A model generated the notes under the pieces. That model was given only the letters and a program-made list of their open reading frames with translations. It was not told the origin of the DNA and ran no database searches. Positions 48,764 through 57,592 of a DNA stretch of 64,000 nucleotides are shown in pieces. This stretch comes from Nitrobacter sp. Nb-311A (GTDB taxonomy: Bacteria > Pseudomonadota > Alphaproteobacteria > Rhizobiales > Xanthobacteraceae). Location of the stretch: NCBI RefSeq assembly GCF_000152905.1, contig NZ_CH672416.1:424721-488720 (forward strand), given 5' to 3'. The translations under genes were made by a program, and so were the position numbers. Positions within the stretch are counted from its first letter, which is position 1; every line of letters begins with the position of its first letter.

Positions 48764-49542
48764 GCGAGGACGCTGTTCTCGTCGCATCGTCGCTCTCCGC
48801 ACACCTTGGCAAGAGGCTCGTCCTGAACGACATCTCGATGGCACTGCCCGGCGGGCACCTTGTCGCGCTGGTCGGGCCGAACGGCGCGGGCAAGACCACG
48901 TTGCTGCGGGCGCTGGCGGGCCTGCTGCCCTCGCAAGGCACGATCGAGATCTGCGGCAACGCGCTATCCTCTCTCGGCCTTCAGGAACGCGCGCGCCGTT
49001 TCGCCTATCTGCCGCAGGGTCACCAGATCCACTGGCCGCTGCCGACCAGGGATGTCGTGGCGCTTGGACGTTACCCGCACGGCGCGCGCGATCCCGGAAG
49101 GCTGACCGGCCACGATGCCGCCGCCGTGATGCGGGCGATGCAGATGGCGGACGTGATGGATTTGGGCGATCGCCGCGTGACGGACTTGTCGGGCGGCGAG
49201 CGCAGCCGTGTCGCGCTGGCGCGGGTGCTGGCGGCGGAAGCGCCGGTGCTTCTGGCCGACGAGCCGACTGCATCGCTCGATCCGCGCTATCAGATCGAGA
49301 TCCTGATCAAACTGCGAACAACGGCGGACAACGGAACGCTGGTTGTCGTGGTGACGCATGATCTTGGGCTCGCGGCGCGTTTCGCCGACATTGTCCTGGT
49401 GATGTCCGAAGGACGGCTGGTATCGCAGGGACCGCCTGCCGGCGCGCTCTCGGAGGCGATCATGGCCGAGGTCTTTCGCATCAGAACCTATCGTGCCGAC
49501 CATGAACGCGAGATCGTCCTCGTGCCGTGGGCGGAAGTTTGA
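48760..49542 (+). CDS. ABC transporter ATP-binding protein for iron chelates
   Basis: 260 residues. Walker A GPNGAGKTTLLRAL (about residue 37), Q-loop LPQGH, signature LSGGERSRVALARVLA, Walker B VLLADEPTASLD and switch His in VVTHDLG. Starts with a four-base overlap on the permease gene and ends six bases before the ATG of the binding protein, so the three genes form one coupled unit. The FecE/BtuD subfamily fits the context. Confidence 0.94.
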   Translation: MSEDAVLVASSLSAHLGKRLVLNDISMALPGGHLVALVGPNGAGKTTLLRALAGLLPSQGTIEICGNALSSLGLQERARRFAYLPQGHQIHWPLPTRDVVALGRYPHGARDPGRLTGHDAAAVMRAMQMADVMDLGDRRVTDLSGGERSRVALARVLAAEAPVLLADEPTASLDPRYQIEILIKLRTTADNGTLVVVVTHDLGLAARFADIVLVMSEGRLVSQGPPAGALSEAIMAEVFRIRTYRADHEREIVLVPWAEV

Positions 49543-49547
49543 TCGCG

Positions 49548-50444
49548 ATGTTGCGGCTTTCGCGGTTGCGTGGCTTTCGCAAGGCGATCGGCGCGGGTTC
49601 CGCCGCACGGCGAAGCAGCAGCCTTGCCGCCGCTCTGGTCCTGACCGTCGAAATCGTCATGCCCGCATACACCGCCGACCTGCTGCGGGTTGCCTCGATC
49701 AATCTATGCACCGATCAGCTTCTGATGACGCTCGCCGACCCCGTCCAGATCGTCGGCCTCAGCCCTTATTCGCGCGATGCCGCGCGCTCCTACGCTGCTG
49801 AAGAGGCGGAGAAATATCGGCGGCTCTCCGGCGAGGCGGAGGACGTGCTGATGCTCGGACCCGATATTGTCGTCGCCACCCCCTACACCAGGCGCGCGAC
49901 GCGAGAGCTCTTGAAGCAGCAAGGGATGCGCGTGGTCGCGTTCGATGTCGCGAAATCGATCGATGACGTGAAGGAGCAGATCCGCCGGATGGGCGATCTT
50001 GTCCGCCATCCGGATCGCGCGGAAATCCAGATCGCGCGGCTCGACGCCGCCATTGCCCGCGCGAGGGGAGCGGCGTCGCGCAAGCTCTATCGGGTGTTGG
50101 CGCTGTCGCGGCGCGGCTGGGTATCGGGCGACGACAGCCTCGCCAGCGCATTACTCTCGGTCGCCGGGTTGTCGAACGCCGCATCCGGCCTTGGCATTAC
50201 GTTTGGCGGGTTTGCCAAGCTTGAAACCATCGTTGCCGCCCGGCCGGATTTCATCCTGATATCCGATGGCCGCAACGTCGCCGAGGACGAAGGCAGCGCG
50301 CTGCTGCTGCACCCGGCATTGGAGAAGTTGTATCCGCCGTCGCGGCGCATCTTGATTCCCGAGGATCTCACGGTGTGCGGCGGGCCGATGCTTGCCGACG
50401 CGCTGGACCGGTTGGTCGCGGAGTTGAAACGGATCGGAGACTAG
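49548..50444 (+). CDS. ABC transporter periplasmic substrate-binding protein (BtuF/FhuD-like)
   Basis: 298 residues from ATG 49548. A basic N-terminus and hydrophobic segment (SLAAALVLTVEIVMPAYT) form a signal peptide, possibly cleaved after AYTA. The mature part has two class III lobes joined by a long helix: RVASINLCTDQLLMTLADP opens the first lobe, and GPDIVVATPYTRRATRELL and RPDFILISDGRNV are typical. Third gene of the permease-ATPase-binding protein unit. Ligand assignment to a ferric siderophore is by context. Confidence 0.88.
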   Translation: MLRLSRLRGFRKAIGAGSAARRSSSLAAALVLTVEIVMPAYTADLLRVASINLCTDQLLMTLADPVQIVGLSPYSRDAARSYAAEEAEKYRRLSGEAEDVLMLGPDIVVATPYTRRATRELLKQQGMRVVAFDVAKSIDDVKEQIRRMGDLVRHPDRAEIQIARLDAAIARARGAASRKLYRVLALSRRGWVSGDDSLASALLSVAGLSNAASGLGITFGGFAKLETIVAARPDFILISDGRNVAEDEGSALLLHPALEKLYPPSRRILIPEDLTVCGGPMLADALDRLVAELKRIGD

Positions 50445-50535
50445 AAATCGACCGGGAGAGCGCATTAGCCCCCGGTGCTCCCCCGGAGCATTTCCAGCTA
50501 TACAGTCGCTCACTCGGCTCGGTGGTCCGTGACCG

Positions 50536-50640
50536 AGAGCATTTTCCGGCGAAGTGGAGACCAGTTCGCCACAAGAAATGCGACCAGACAATAACTTCCC
50601 GAACATGGTCTGATTCAACTTGATCGGATCATACTCTGGA
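50536..50640. repeat. Palindromic repeat, family A variant
   Basis: GAGAGCATTTTCCGGCGAAGTGGAGACCAG, AAGAAATGCGACCAGACAATAAC, then CATGGTCTGATTCAACTTGATCGGATCATACTCT. Same form as at 30010 and 47502. It lies between the binding protein and the secreted hypothetical protein. Confidence 0.72.
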
Positions 50641-50660
50641 ATTTCGGTAGGGAGTATATA

Positions 50661-51539
50661 GTGGGGAAAGCCTTCGCAGCTTCAGCAGCAGCATTTCTCT
50701 TGATCGCGCCCGGCCTCTGTTCTTCCGTGCAGGCAAAGGAGGCGTGGACCGCATTTCCTGATGCCGGTTCGCCGGCCGTTCAAGTCAGCAAGACAGCCAC
50801 GGACGGCCATACGGTCTTCCTCGGCGGATGCAATAAGCGACTTGGCGCAGGATTCACCGGGACGTTCTCGTCCTATCGAGGCGACGCGCTTCAAAAGATC
50901 GACGATCAAAGCGAACCGGTCACGTTCGAGGTGACTGGAAAGGCCGGGACGGAACGGTTCGCGGGCGGCCTGCACTATATCGCCGGGGAAGAATCGTGGG
51001 GCATCACCGGACTTCTCTCGCCCGCCTTTGTTGTCGCCTTCGGTCGTGGCGATATGCTGACTGTTCGCAATGAACGCGGGAAAGCCGCTTTTTCCTTCGA
51101 GCTTCAAGGCTCATCGAAAGCCGCCGGAACCATGCAACGGGTCTGCGGTTTCGCAACCGCGCCGGCAGCATCACCCCGCGACTCATGGACTGCCGCGAGC
51201 ACGACGGCCACGGCAATCACAGGCGACATCCAGATTTCGGCAAAGGGCATTCGGTTTGAAAACGGGACGACGCTCGAATTGACCAGCACCGATCAGCCTG
51301 GGGTCTTGCGGCTCGTAAAACGCGAGAATCCCGTATTGAAGAACAATAATCTGTTGTGCGGCCAGCAACCACCAACATTCGTGGTCTATGGCAGGGACGA
51401 AAGAACAGAGAGCCTGGACAGTTCGTCAAACCTTTATCTCAAGGTTTACAATGGCAGCCAGATCCCACCCGGTTCCGATGCCATCGGGATGGACCATAAG
51501 GGAAGCGGATTTTGCGCTCTTTACAACTACACGCGGTGA
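50661..51539 (+). CDS. Secreted hypothetical protein in the iron locus
   Basis: 292 residues from GTG 50661, with GGGAG eight bases upstream. A clear Sec signal peptide (FAASAAAFLLIAPGLCSSVQA) gives a mature periplasmic or extracellular protein with four cysteines (GGCNKR, RVCGF, LLCGQQ, GFCALY), enough for two disulfides. The first half (about 40-160) looks beta-rich; the second half (about 180-292) starts after a Ser/Ala/Thr linker and ends in YNYTR. I do not recognise a family. Position between an iron ABC transporter and a convergent TonB receptor suggests a role in the same pathway, but no motif supports this. Confidence 0.7.
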   Translation: MGKAFAASAAAFLLIAPGLCSSVQAKEAWTAFPDAGSPAVQVSKTATDGHTVFLGGCNKRLGAGFTGTFSSYRGDALQKIDDQSEPVTFEVTGKAGTERFAGGLHYIAGEESWGITGLLSPAFVVAFGRGDMLTVRNERGKAAFSFELQGSSKAAGTMQRVCGFATAPAASPRDSWTAASTTATAITGDIQISAKGIRFENGTTLELTSTDQPGVLRLVKRENPVLKNNNLLCGQQPPTFVVYGRDERTESLDSSSNLYLKVYNGSQIPPGSDAIGMDHKGSGFCALYNYTR

Positions 51540-51577
51540 TTGATCGGCGCGCGGAGATGCGATCCATAGCGGGGCAG

Positions 51578-54043
51578 CTACCAGCGATAGGTCACGGTGC
51601 CGAGAACGGTGCGCGTCCGGCCGACATTGCATTGCGTGGTCGAGAAGCAGGCCGCGACGTAGTATGCGTCGAACAAGTTGGTGGCGTTGACGGAGAAGCG
51701 CCAGTTGTCGATGTCGTAACGGGCCATCGCGTCCACCACCGTGTAGGCCGGTGCCTCGAAGGTGTTGAGGAAATCGCCGGCGCTGGCACTGACATAACGT
51801 ATGCCGCCACCGAAGCCGAGCCCGCTCAGCGCACCATCGCGGATGGTGTAGTCGGCCCATAGCGACGCAAGATGCGGCGGTGATCGAAACGGGCGCTTGC
51901 CGAGGTCGGCGCCGTTGCTTTGGGTCACCCGTGCGTCATTATAGGCATAGGCGGCGGTCAGGTTGAGGTTGCTGGTCAGGCTGGCGACCGCCTCGAACTC
52001 GAAGCCACGCGAGCTAATTTCACCGGTCTGGATTGAAAACCCCGGATGAGCCGGATCTGCCGTGGTGACATTCTGGCGCCGCAAATCGTAAACCGCGGCG
52101 GTCAACCGTAAATTCGTGTCCCTCGGCTGGTACTTGATACCGGCCTCATATTGTTTCCCGGTCTCCGGATTGAACGGCACCTGGTCAAACGTCGTTCCAG
52201 AAACGGGCAGGAAGGATTCGGAATAGCCGATGTAAGGGACTACCCCGCTGTCGAATTCGTAGCCCAGCCCGCCCCGCTTGGTGAAGGCGCTGGCGATCTG
52301 ATTGGTACTCGGACCGTTGGCGTTAAAGATGTCGGCGGTCTTGAGGTCCGACCAATCGTAGCGTCCCCCCAGGGTCACTATCCATCGATCGAGCTTGATC
52401 TGATCCTGAAGGTAGATGCCAGTGTAGTTTAGAGTTTGCTGGGTCCCATAGTCGGCAGGCGGCATAAAGACGCCAGTATTATAGATCGGTGCAAAGACAT
52501 CGATCGGACCCACGACGCCACTATCTGTACCTACGTTTGTGATCTGACCCCACCGATAATCCACGCCGAACAGCACGGTATGACGCAGAGGACCAGTGTT
52601 GGCTTTCAACTCCGCCTGGTTGTCGACCGCAAACGAGTCCCAGGTTCTGTAGTTCTGGGCCCCACCTCGATTGAGCGTGCGCAAATCGGCCTGCACACTG
52701 CGTGGCGAGACGTAGCGATAGTCCCAGACCTGCCGTCCGTATTGAAGATTCTGCCTGAAGGTCAGGCCATCGGTGGCGCGATGCTCAAGATTGTACCCGA
52801 CGGCCGTCGACTCCGTGTTGTCATAATCGAAGGCGGGCTCCCCGATGTAGCGCGTGATCGGAATTCTCCCGTTCGGATTCGGCAGCGCCGTTCCTCTTGC
52901 GGGGAGGCCGAAGTTCCACTTGCCTTGATCTTTTTGATACAGGCCGAAAGCTGTGATTTCCGTTGCAGTAGTCGGACGCCAGGTCACCGCCCCGGAGAGG
53001 AACGCACGCTTGTCGTTCGAGAAGTCGATGCCGTTGCCGCCCTCGCGCAGCAGGCCGGTGAAGCGGTAGAGCAGCGTCCTATCCTCCCTGATCGGGCCAC
53101 CGAAATCGAATGCTCCGCCCCTCTGCTCGAAGCTGCCGCCCTGAAGCCGGACTTCGTGAAAGGGCTGTTCAGTCGGACGCTTGGTGACGAGAGCGATGAC
53201 TCCGCTGGGCTGACCCTGACCATAGAGAACCGATGCCGGCCCGCGCATCACCTCGACGCGCTCCAGCCCATAGGGCTCGAGATCGCCACTGCCGATCGAG
53301 CGCAGCCCGTTCAAGTAGAATGCCCCGTTCAGCGGAGTTGTTTGGAAGCCTCGGATCTGGAACTGCGGTGCGCTGTGCTGATGTCCGCCGGTCCCGGCGA
53401 AAACGCCTGGCGTGTATTGCAGCGTCTCGTTCAGAGTCAGGTTTCTCCGGGTCTCGATCTGGTCGCGCGTCACCACCGAGATCGACTGCGGCACCTCGAC
53501 GATCGGCGTGTCAGTCTTGGTGGCGGTGGCGCTGCGGCTGGCGACAAAGCCGTTCGCCGGCCCCCACGCGGTCTCGCCCTGCACGTCGATGGTGTCGAGC
53601 GAGATCGCGCCTGATGGAGCCGCGCCGCCGGCTGCAACAGAGTTTGGCGCGACAAGAGTCGCCGTATTGGTCCCGGTGAGCCTAAGATTGATTCCGGTGC
53701 CGGCCAGCAACGTCCGCAACGCTTGAGCCGGCGGCATCATGCCGTTCACAGCAGTCGAGCGATGACCGTCAGTGAGGCGGGTAGAATAACCGACCTGCCA
53801 GCCCGTCGCGCGAATGAAGGCATCGAGCGCCGCCGGCAACGGCTGAGCGGGAATCGAGAACTGGACGGCCCGGCTCTGCGCTGAGGCAGGCACCGGTTGT
53901 TGCGCAAATGACGGAGATGACAAGCTCGCGCCCGCGCAGCAGAGGATCGTCGAAGCCAGCAACCACGAGGTCATGCGGCGAAGCCTTCCAGCCGCAAAGG
54001 GAGTCCCCTGCCTGCTCTTTACCGCCTCCAGTCGAAATGCCAT
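51578..54043 (-). CDS. TonB-dependent siderophore receptor with STN signalling domain
   Basis: Outer-membrane receptor of FecA type, 821 residues from ATG 54043. Signal peptide (LLASTILCCAGASLSSPSFAQ), then STN/secretin-like domain (about 65-145, FSIPAQPLPAALDAFIRATG), plug (about 190-300: VPQSISVVTRDQIE, LNETLQYTPGVFAG, FQIRGF) and 22-strand barrel ending in TVTYRW with the terminal aromatic residue. The STN domain shows that it signals through the FecR protein encoded just upstream. Likely ligand: ferric hydroxamate or catecholate siderophore. Confidence 0.93.
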   Translation of the reverse strand: MAFRLEAVKSRQGTPFAAGRLRRMTSWLLASTILCCAGASLSSPSFAQQPVPASAQSRAVQFSIPAQPLPAALDAFIRATGWQVGYSTRLTDGHRSTAVNGMMPPAQALRTLLAGTGINLRLTGTNTATLVAPNSVAAGGAAPSGAISLDTIDVQGETAWGPANGFVASRSATATKTDTPIVEVPQSISVVTRDQIETRRNLTLNETLQYTPGVFAGTGGHQHSAPQFQIRGFQTTPLNGAFYLNGLRSIGSGDLEPYGLERVEVMRGPASVLYGQGQPSGVIALVTKRPTEQPFHEVRLQGGSFEQRGGAFDFGGPIREDRTLLYRFTGLLREGGNGIDFSNDKRAFLSGAVTWRPTTATEITAFGLYQKDQGKWNFGLPARGTALPNPNGRIPITRYIGEPAFDYDNTESTAVGYNLEHRATDGLTFRQNLQYGRQVWDYRYVSPRSVQADLRTLNRGGAQNYRTWDSFAVDNQAELKANTGPLRHTVLFGVDYRWGQITNVGTDSGVVGPIDVFAPIYNTGVFMPPADYGTQQTLNYTGIYLQDQIKLDRWIVTLGGRYDWSDLKTADIFNANGPSTNQIASAFTKRGGLGYEFDSGVVPYIGYSESFLPVSGTTFDQVPFNPETGKQYEAGIKYQPRDTNLRLTAAVYDLRRQNVTTADPAHPGFSIQTGEISSRGFEFEAVASLTSNLNLTAAYAYNDARVTQSNGADLGKRPFRSPPHLASLWADYTIRDGALSGLGFGGGIRYVSASAGDFLNTFEAPAYTVVDAMARYDIDNWRFSVNATNLFDAYYVAACFSTTQCNVGRTRTVLGTVTYRW

Positions 54044-54073
54044 CTGCAACGCCCCGCTCAGCCCCGGAATCTT

Positions 54074-54112
54074 CACCGCTTCTTCACGCGAACCGGTGTC
54101 GAAAACGCTATA
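54074..54112. repeat. Partial palindromic repeat, family A
   Basis: TTCTTCACGCGAACCGGTGTCGAAAACGCTATA is a shortened family A unit in the gap between fecR and the receptor gene. Confidence 0.6.
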
Positions 54113-54200
54113 GGGTCCACGCGTCCGCTGAATACGAACGTCGCGCCCTATCACTGAGGACTGAGAAGGATCGCCAATCTCACAAAAAAAGTTGCGCGGG

Positions 54201-55205
54201 TCAGCGCAGGATAACGATCCCGCCCGGCAACGTCGTCATGGTCGCACCGGCGGCTTCCGCCAGCGATTGAATCACCAGAAGCGGCTGATCCAGTTTGTAA
54301 TTCCCGCTCACCGAGACCCGCTCGATCGCGCTATTCGCGACGAAGATTCGCCCCGGATAGTAACGGCGCAAATCGTTCAGAACCTCTCCAAACGGCCGAT
54401 CATCGAAACGAATGCGGCCTTCCAGCCAGGCGAGCGAGCGTTCTGTGTCGATTTTCCTGACCGGCGAGATCGAGCTCGCCGTCACACTGACTGTTTCACC
54501 CGGAGCCAGCGAAGCGTGCTCCCGGGGTTGGGCGCGGTTCGCGACCTCCACAACGCCGCGGCTGAGAACCACATTGTCTTCGCTGTCATTCAGCGTGACC
54601 GAAAACGCCGTGCCCTTGACTTCGACATCTCCGAAATGGCCGGCGACCCGGAACGGAATCGGTAATCCGGCGCGGACATCGAAATAAGCCTCTCCCTTCA
54701 GCATCCTGACGTCGCGCTGTCCGTTCGCGAAGTCGAGAGCAACCGCGCTCCCGGTATTCAAGGTCAGGCGCGATCCGTCAGGCAGCGAGACCGCCCGCTG
54801 TTCACCCGCGGCGGTAACGTAGTCGGCTTGCAGCCGCAGCGACAGGTCTGACCCTTTCGCCAGTGCAAATGCGACGATCACGGCCGATGTGACGGCAGCC
54901 GCCTTTTTGGCGAGCGAGCGCCGCCGTGTTTTCTTTCGCGGATTAACAACCCCCGTGGCGCTGGCGACATTTTTGGTGGCCTGCAGGAATTCCGGGGCGC
55001 CCCAGACCTCCGTGACCTTTTCGAACGCCGCCGCGCGGCGGGGATCGCCATCGAGCCAGGCCCTGAAAGCGCGGCTGGTCGCGGGATCGCCGCTCTGCCC
55101 TTGCAGGCGCACGAACCAGTCGAGCGCCTCGGCGTCGAACGGATCGTCCGCGCCGGGCTTTGAAGAACCGCCTGCTTCAGGATCGCCAGGGTTGTCCTGT
55201 GTCAC
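54201..55205 (-). CDS. FecR-family anti-sigma factor / signal transducer
   Basis: 334 residues from a GTG start. DUF4880 N-terminal domain (about 25-70: ALDWFVRLQGQSGD, FRAWLDGDPRRAAAFEKV) that holds the sigma factor in the cytoplasm; one membrane span (about 101-118); periplasmic FecR domain (about 130-220: RAVSLPDGSRLTLNTGSAV); and a C-terminal STN-like domain (DDRPFGEVLNDLRRYYPG). Transmits the receptor-loaded signal to the ECF sigma factor encoded upstream. Order sigma-fecR-receptor on the minus strand is standard. Confidence 0.92.
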   Translation of the reverse strand: MTQDNPGDPEAGGSSKPGADDPFDAEALDWFVRLQGQSGDPATSRAFRAWLDGDPRRAAAFEKVTEVWGAPEFLQATKNVASATGVVNPRKKTRRRSLAKKAAAVTSAVIVAFALAKGSDLSLRLQADYVTAAGEQRAVSLPDGSRLTLNTGSAVALDFANGQRDVRMLKGEAYFDVRAGLPIPFRVAGHFGDVEVKGTAFSVTLNDSEDNVVLSRGVVEVANRAQPREHASLAPGETVSVTASSISPVRKIDTERSLAWLEGRIRFDDRPFGEVLNDLRRYYPGRIFVANSAIERVSVSGNYKLDQPLLVIQSLAEAAGATMTTLPGGIVILR

Positions 55206-55337
55206 TCAGATCGCCCGCGTGCTTGCTTGGAAGCCTCATAATGTATGACTCCACGCACGATCCGATCTCACAAAAAAGAGCCAGTCGGAATCCGGAAAGC
55301 TCCGGCCGGCCCAGCACGAAAAAGTACGATCTTGCCA

Positions 55338-55440
55338 TAGCGTTTTCGAGCGAAGTGGAATCCGGTTCGCGTGGAGAAAACGTGTCAAATCAAAAAGCCA
55401 GAGTCTTTTACCGTTTCCGTGAAGCGGTGAAAGACTCTAG
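55338..55440. repeat. Palindromic repeat, family A (full copy)
   Basis: ATAGCGTTTTCGAGCGAAGTGG, CGCGTGGAGAAAACGTGTCAAA, then a strong hairpin, AGAGTCTTTTACCGTTTC at 55400-55417 with GAAGCGGTGAAAGACTCT at 55421-55438 (16 of 18 paired, loop CGT). The hairpin ends at the stop codon of the sigma-factor gene, between it and fecR, and may attenuate transcription into fecR. Confidence 0.75.
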
Positions 55441-55955
55441 GTGCGATCTGGCCCTGCGATAGCGGTCATGCAATGCGCCATCGCCAGCCGCAAGTCATTA
55501 TAGACCGTATTCGGAGATACGCCGAGATGCTCCGCGATGACGGGATAGGACCAGCCTTCCGTCCGGCGCAGAACAATCACCTTTCTCGCTCTTTCGGGAA
55601 GTCCGATAAGGGCTTGTTCGAAGAGATGGAGCCGCTCCTTGTCGATGAGCGCCATTTCCGCCGACGGCGCGTCACACGGAACATTGAGAACGGCCTTCTC
55701 ATCCGTGATCGGACATTCGACCTGGGCACGACGCTTCTGCTGACGCTCCTGGTCGAAGGCGATATTGCGCGCGGTCTGGAACAGATAGGCTTGCGGATTC
55801 TCGATCAGGCTGCGCTGCGCCGATGCCAGCAGGCGGAGGAAGGTTTCCTGAGTCGCGTCCGCGGCATCCGCCCGATTGCGGAAACGGCGCAGGAAAAACC
55901 GGCGAAGCCGGCCTTCCTCCGTCTGCTGCAACTCCTGAACCAACGTCCCGAGCAT
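55437..55955 (-). CDS. ECF sigma factor, FecI-like
   Basis: 172 residues from ATG 55955, with AGGAG seven bases before it. Sigma region 2 (RRFFLRRFRNRADAADATQETFLRLL) and region 4 (LIGLPERARKVIVLRRTEGWSYPVIAEHLGVSPNTV split across positions 105-150, helix-turn-helix) are complete. It should direct transcription of the receptor gene when released by FecR. Upstream region may carry an Irr-type iron-control half-site. Confidence 0.92.
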   Translation of the reverse strand: MLGTLVQELQQTEEGRLRRFFLRRFRNRADAADATQETFLRLLASAQRSLIENPQAYLFQTARNIAFDQERQQKRRAQVECPITDEKAVLNVPCDAPSAEMALIDKERLHLFEQALIGLPERARKVIVLRRTEGWSYPVIAEHLGVSPNTVYNDLRLAMAHCMTAIAGPDRT

Positions 55956-56289
55956 ATCGGGTCTCCTGACCAACGCACGCGGTGGGCGTCATTCCAAATG
56001 CAAGACCGCTAACCCCTGATCAAACAACCGACCTGGCCGCATGGTCCCGCCGCATGCACGATGAACCAACCGTGGCGCGTTTCTTAGCGTGAACGAATTT
56101 CCCTCACAAACGCAATTATTTAGAATGAGTTTAAGAAGACTGATCAGAAATCAGGCTGAACAAATCCGCAGCCCCATTGCATTGAAATTTCGATTGTTCT
56201 TGGAAGTGTTGCATTAAAGCGACGATGCATCGCGTTCCGGCGGACACGTCTCTTTCATTCAGCGAGGGATACACGACGGGTCAAGTTCT
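55956..56289. other. Promoter region of the fecI-like gene
   Basis: 334 bases between divergent... strictly, upstream of the sigma gene and downstream of the thiolase gene (both minus strand). It is unusually A/T-rich from 56095 to 56215. No gene seen. It should contain the iron-regulated promoter of the fecI-fecR-receptor unit. Confidence 0.5.
56119..56135. promoter_or_regulatory. Possible Irr/iron control element half-site
   Basis: TTTAGAATGAGTTTAAG contains a perfect left half-site TTTAGAA of the iron control element bound by Irr in Bradyrhizobium-type bacteria; the right half (TTCTAAA in the consensus) is poorly matched. It sits about 165 bases upstream of the sigma-factor ATG, in an A/T-rich stretch. 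Confidence 0.3.
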
Positions 56290-57477
56290 TCACGGGAGCA
56301 CCTCGAACAGGCCAGCCGCGCCCATGCCGCCGCCGACGCACATGGTGACCACGGCATATCTGGCCTTGCGTCGCCGTCCTTCGATCAGGGCATGGCCGGC
56401 AAGTCGCGCGCCCGACATGCCATAGGGATGGCCGACCGCGATCGCTCCACCGTCGACGTTGAGTTTGTCCGGATCGATGCCCAGCCTGTCGCGGCAATAG
56501 ATCACCTGCACGGCGAACGCTTCGTTCAGCTCCCAAAGATCGATGTCGTCCACCGTGAGGCCGTACCGTTTCAGAAGGCGCGGCACCGCGAGCACCGGGC
56601 CGATACCCATTTCATCGGGCTCGCAGCCCGCCGTGACGAAACCGCGGAAGATGCCGAGCGGCTTCAGGCCGCGCCTCGACGCCTCCTTGTCGCTCATGAT
56701 CACGCTCGCGCTGGCGCCGTCCGACAACTGGCTGGCGTTGCCGGCTGTAACGGTGAAGCCCTCGCCGCGAACCGGCTTGAGCCCGGCGAGACCTTCAGCG
56801 GTCGTATCAGGACGTGGACCTTGGTCCTGCGACAACGTCACGTCCTTGAACGCGACGTCCCCGGTCTGCTTGTCGACGATCGCCATTCTTGTGGAGATCG
56901 GCGCCAGCTCGTCCTTGAATCTGCCGCCCTGCTGCGCGGCGGCGGTACGGCGCTGGCTTTCGAGCGCGTACTCGTCCTGCGCCTCACGTGAAATGCCGTA
57001 GCGCTTCGCGACCACTTCCGCGGTGTCGATCATGGGCATGTAGACTTCGCCCTTGATCTCGAGCAGCGCGGGATCCTCGGCATGAAAGGTGTTGGCGTGC
57101 TCGTTCTGCACCAGGCTGATCGATTCGCCGCCGCCACCGACCGCGATTCCGACGCCGTCGAACAGGACCGAGCGCGCGGCCAGCGCAATCGCCTGAAGGC
57201 CGGAGGCGCACTGGCGGTCGATGGTGGCGCCGGCCACGGTGACAGGCAGGCCGGCACGGAGCAGCGCCTTGCGGGCGATGTTGCCGCCGGTGGCGCCCTG
57301 CTGCATGGCGACGCCCATCACCACGTCCTCGATTTCCATCGGATCAATTTCGGCGCGAGCAACCGCCTCACGGATGGCATGGCCGAGCAGGGTCGCTCCT
57401 TCGGTGGCGTTGAGCGCGCCCCGATAGGCCTTGCCGATCGGCGTGCGGGCGGTGGAGACGATAACGGCTTCGGTCAT
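56290..57477 (-). CDS. Acetyl-CoA acyltransferase (thiolase family)
   Basis: 395 residues. Nucleophilic Cys in [13 protein letters not shown] (about residue 89), [16 protein letters not shown] with the catalytic His, and [13 protein letters not shown] at the C-terminus. AGGAGGT precedes ATG 57477. More like degradative thiolases (FadA/acyl-CoA type) than the PHB thiolase at 36215, with which it shares only the family motifs; it is a second, separate thiolase. No other beta-oxidation gene adjoins it. Confidence 0.9.
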   Translation of the reverse strand: MTEAVIVSTARTPIGKAYRGALNATEGATLLGHAIREAVARAEIDPMEIEDVVMGVAMQQGATGGNIARKALLRAGLPVTVAGATIDRQCASGLQAIALAARSVLFDGVGIAVGGGGESISLVQNEHANTFHAEDPALLEIKGEVYMPMIDTAEVVAKRYGISREAQDEYALESQRRTAAAQQGGRFKDELAPISTRMAIVDKQTGDVAFKDVTLSQDQGPRPDTTAEGLAGLKPVRGEGFTVTAGNASQLSDGASASVIMSDKEASRRGLKPLGIFRGFVTAGCEPDEMGIGPVLAVPRLLKRYGLTVDDIDLWELNEAFAVQVIYCRDRLGIDPDKLNVDGGAIAVGHPYGMSGARLAGHALIEGRRRKARYAVVTMCVGGGMGAAGLFEVLP

Positions 57478-57504
57478 CGGCGACCTCCTGTCAATTTGCG
57501 ATCA

Positions 57505-57570
57505 TTTGACCTGGCGCGTGTCTCAGGCGAACCGGTATCCATCCTCGGGTCAAGCACCGAGGCCATGCTT
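57505..57570. repeat. Degraded palindromic repeat
   Basis: TGACCTGGCGCGTGTCTCAGGCGAACCGGTATCCATCCTCGGGTCAAGC resembles the fragment at 9870-9910 (GAACCCGTATCCATCCTGGGTCAAGC). It lies between the DUF1402-like gene and the thiolase gene. Confidence 0.45.
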
Positions 57571-57592
57571 CGCTTGGAAATGCTCCGGCCTC

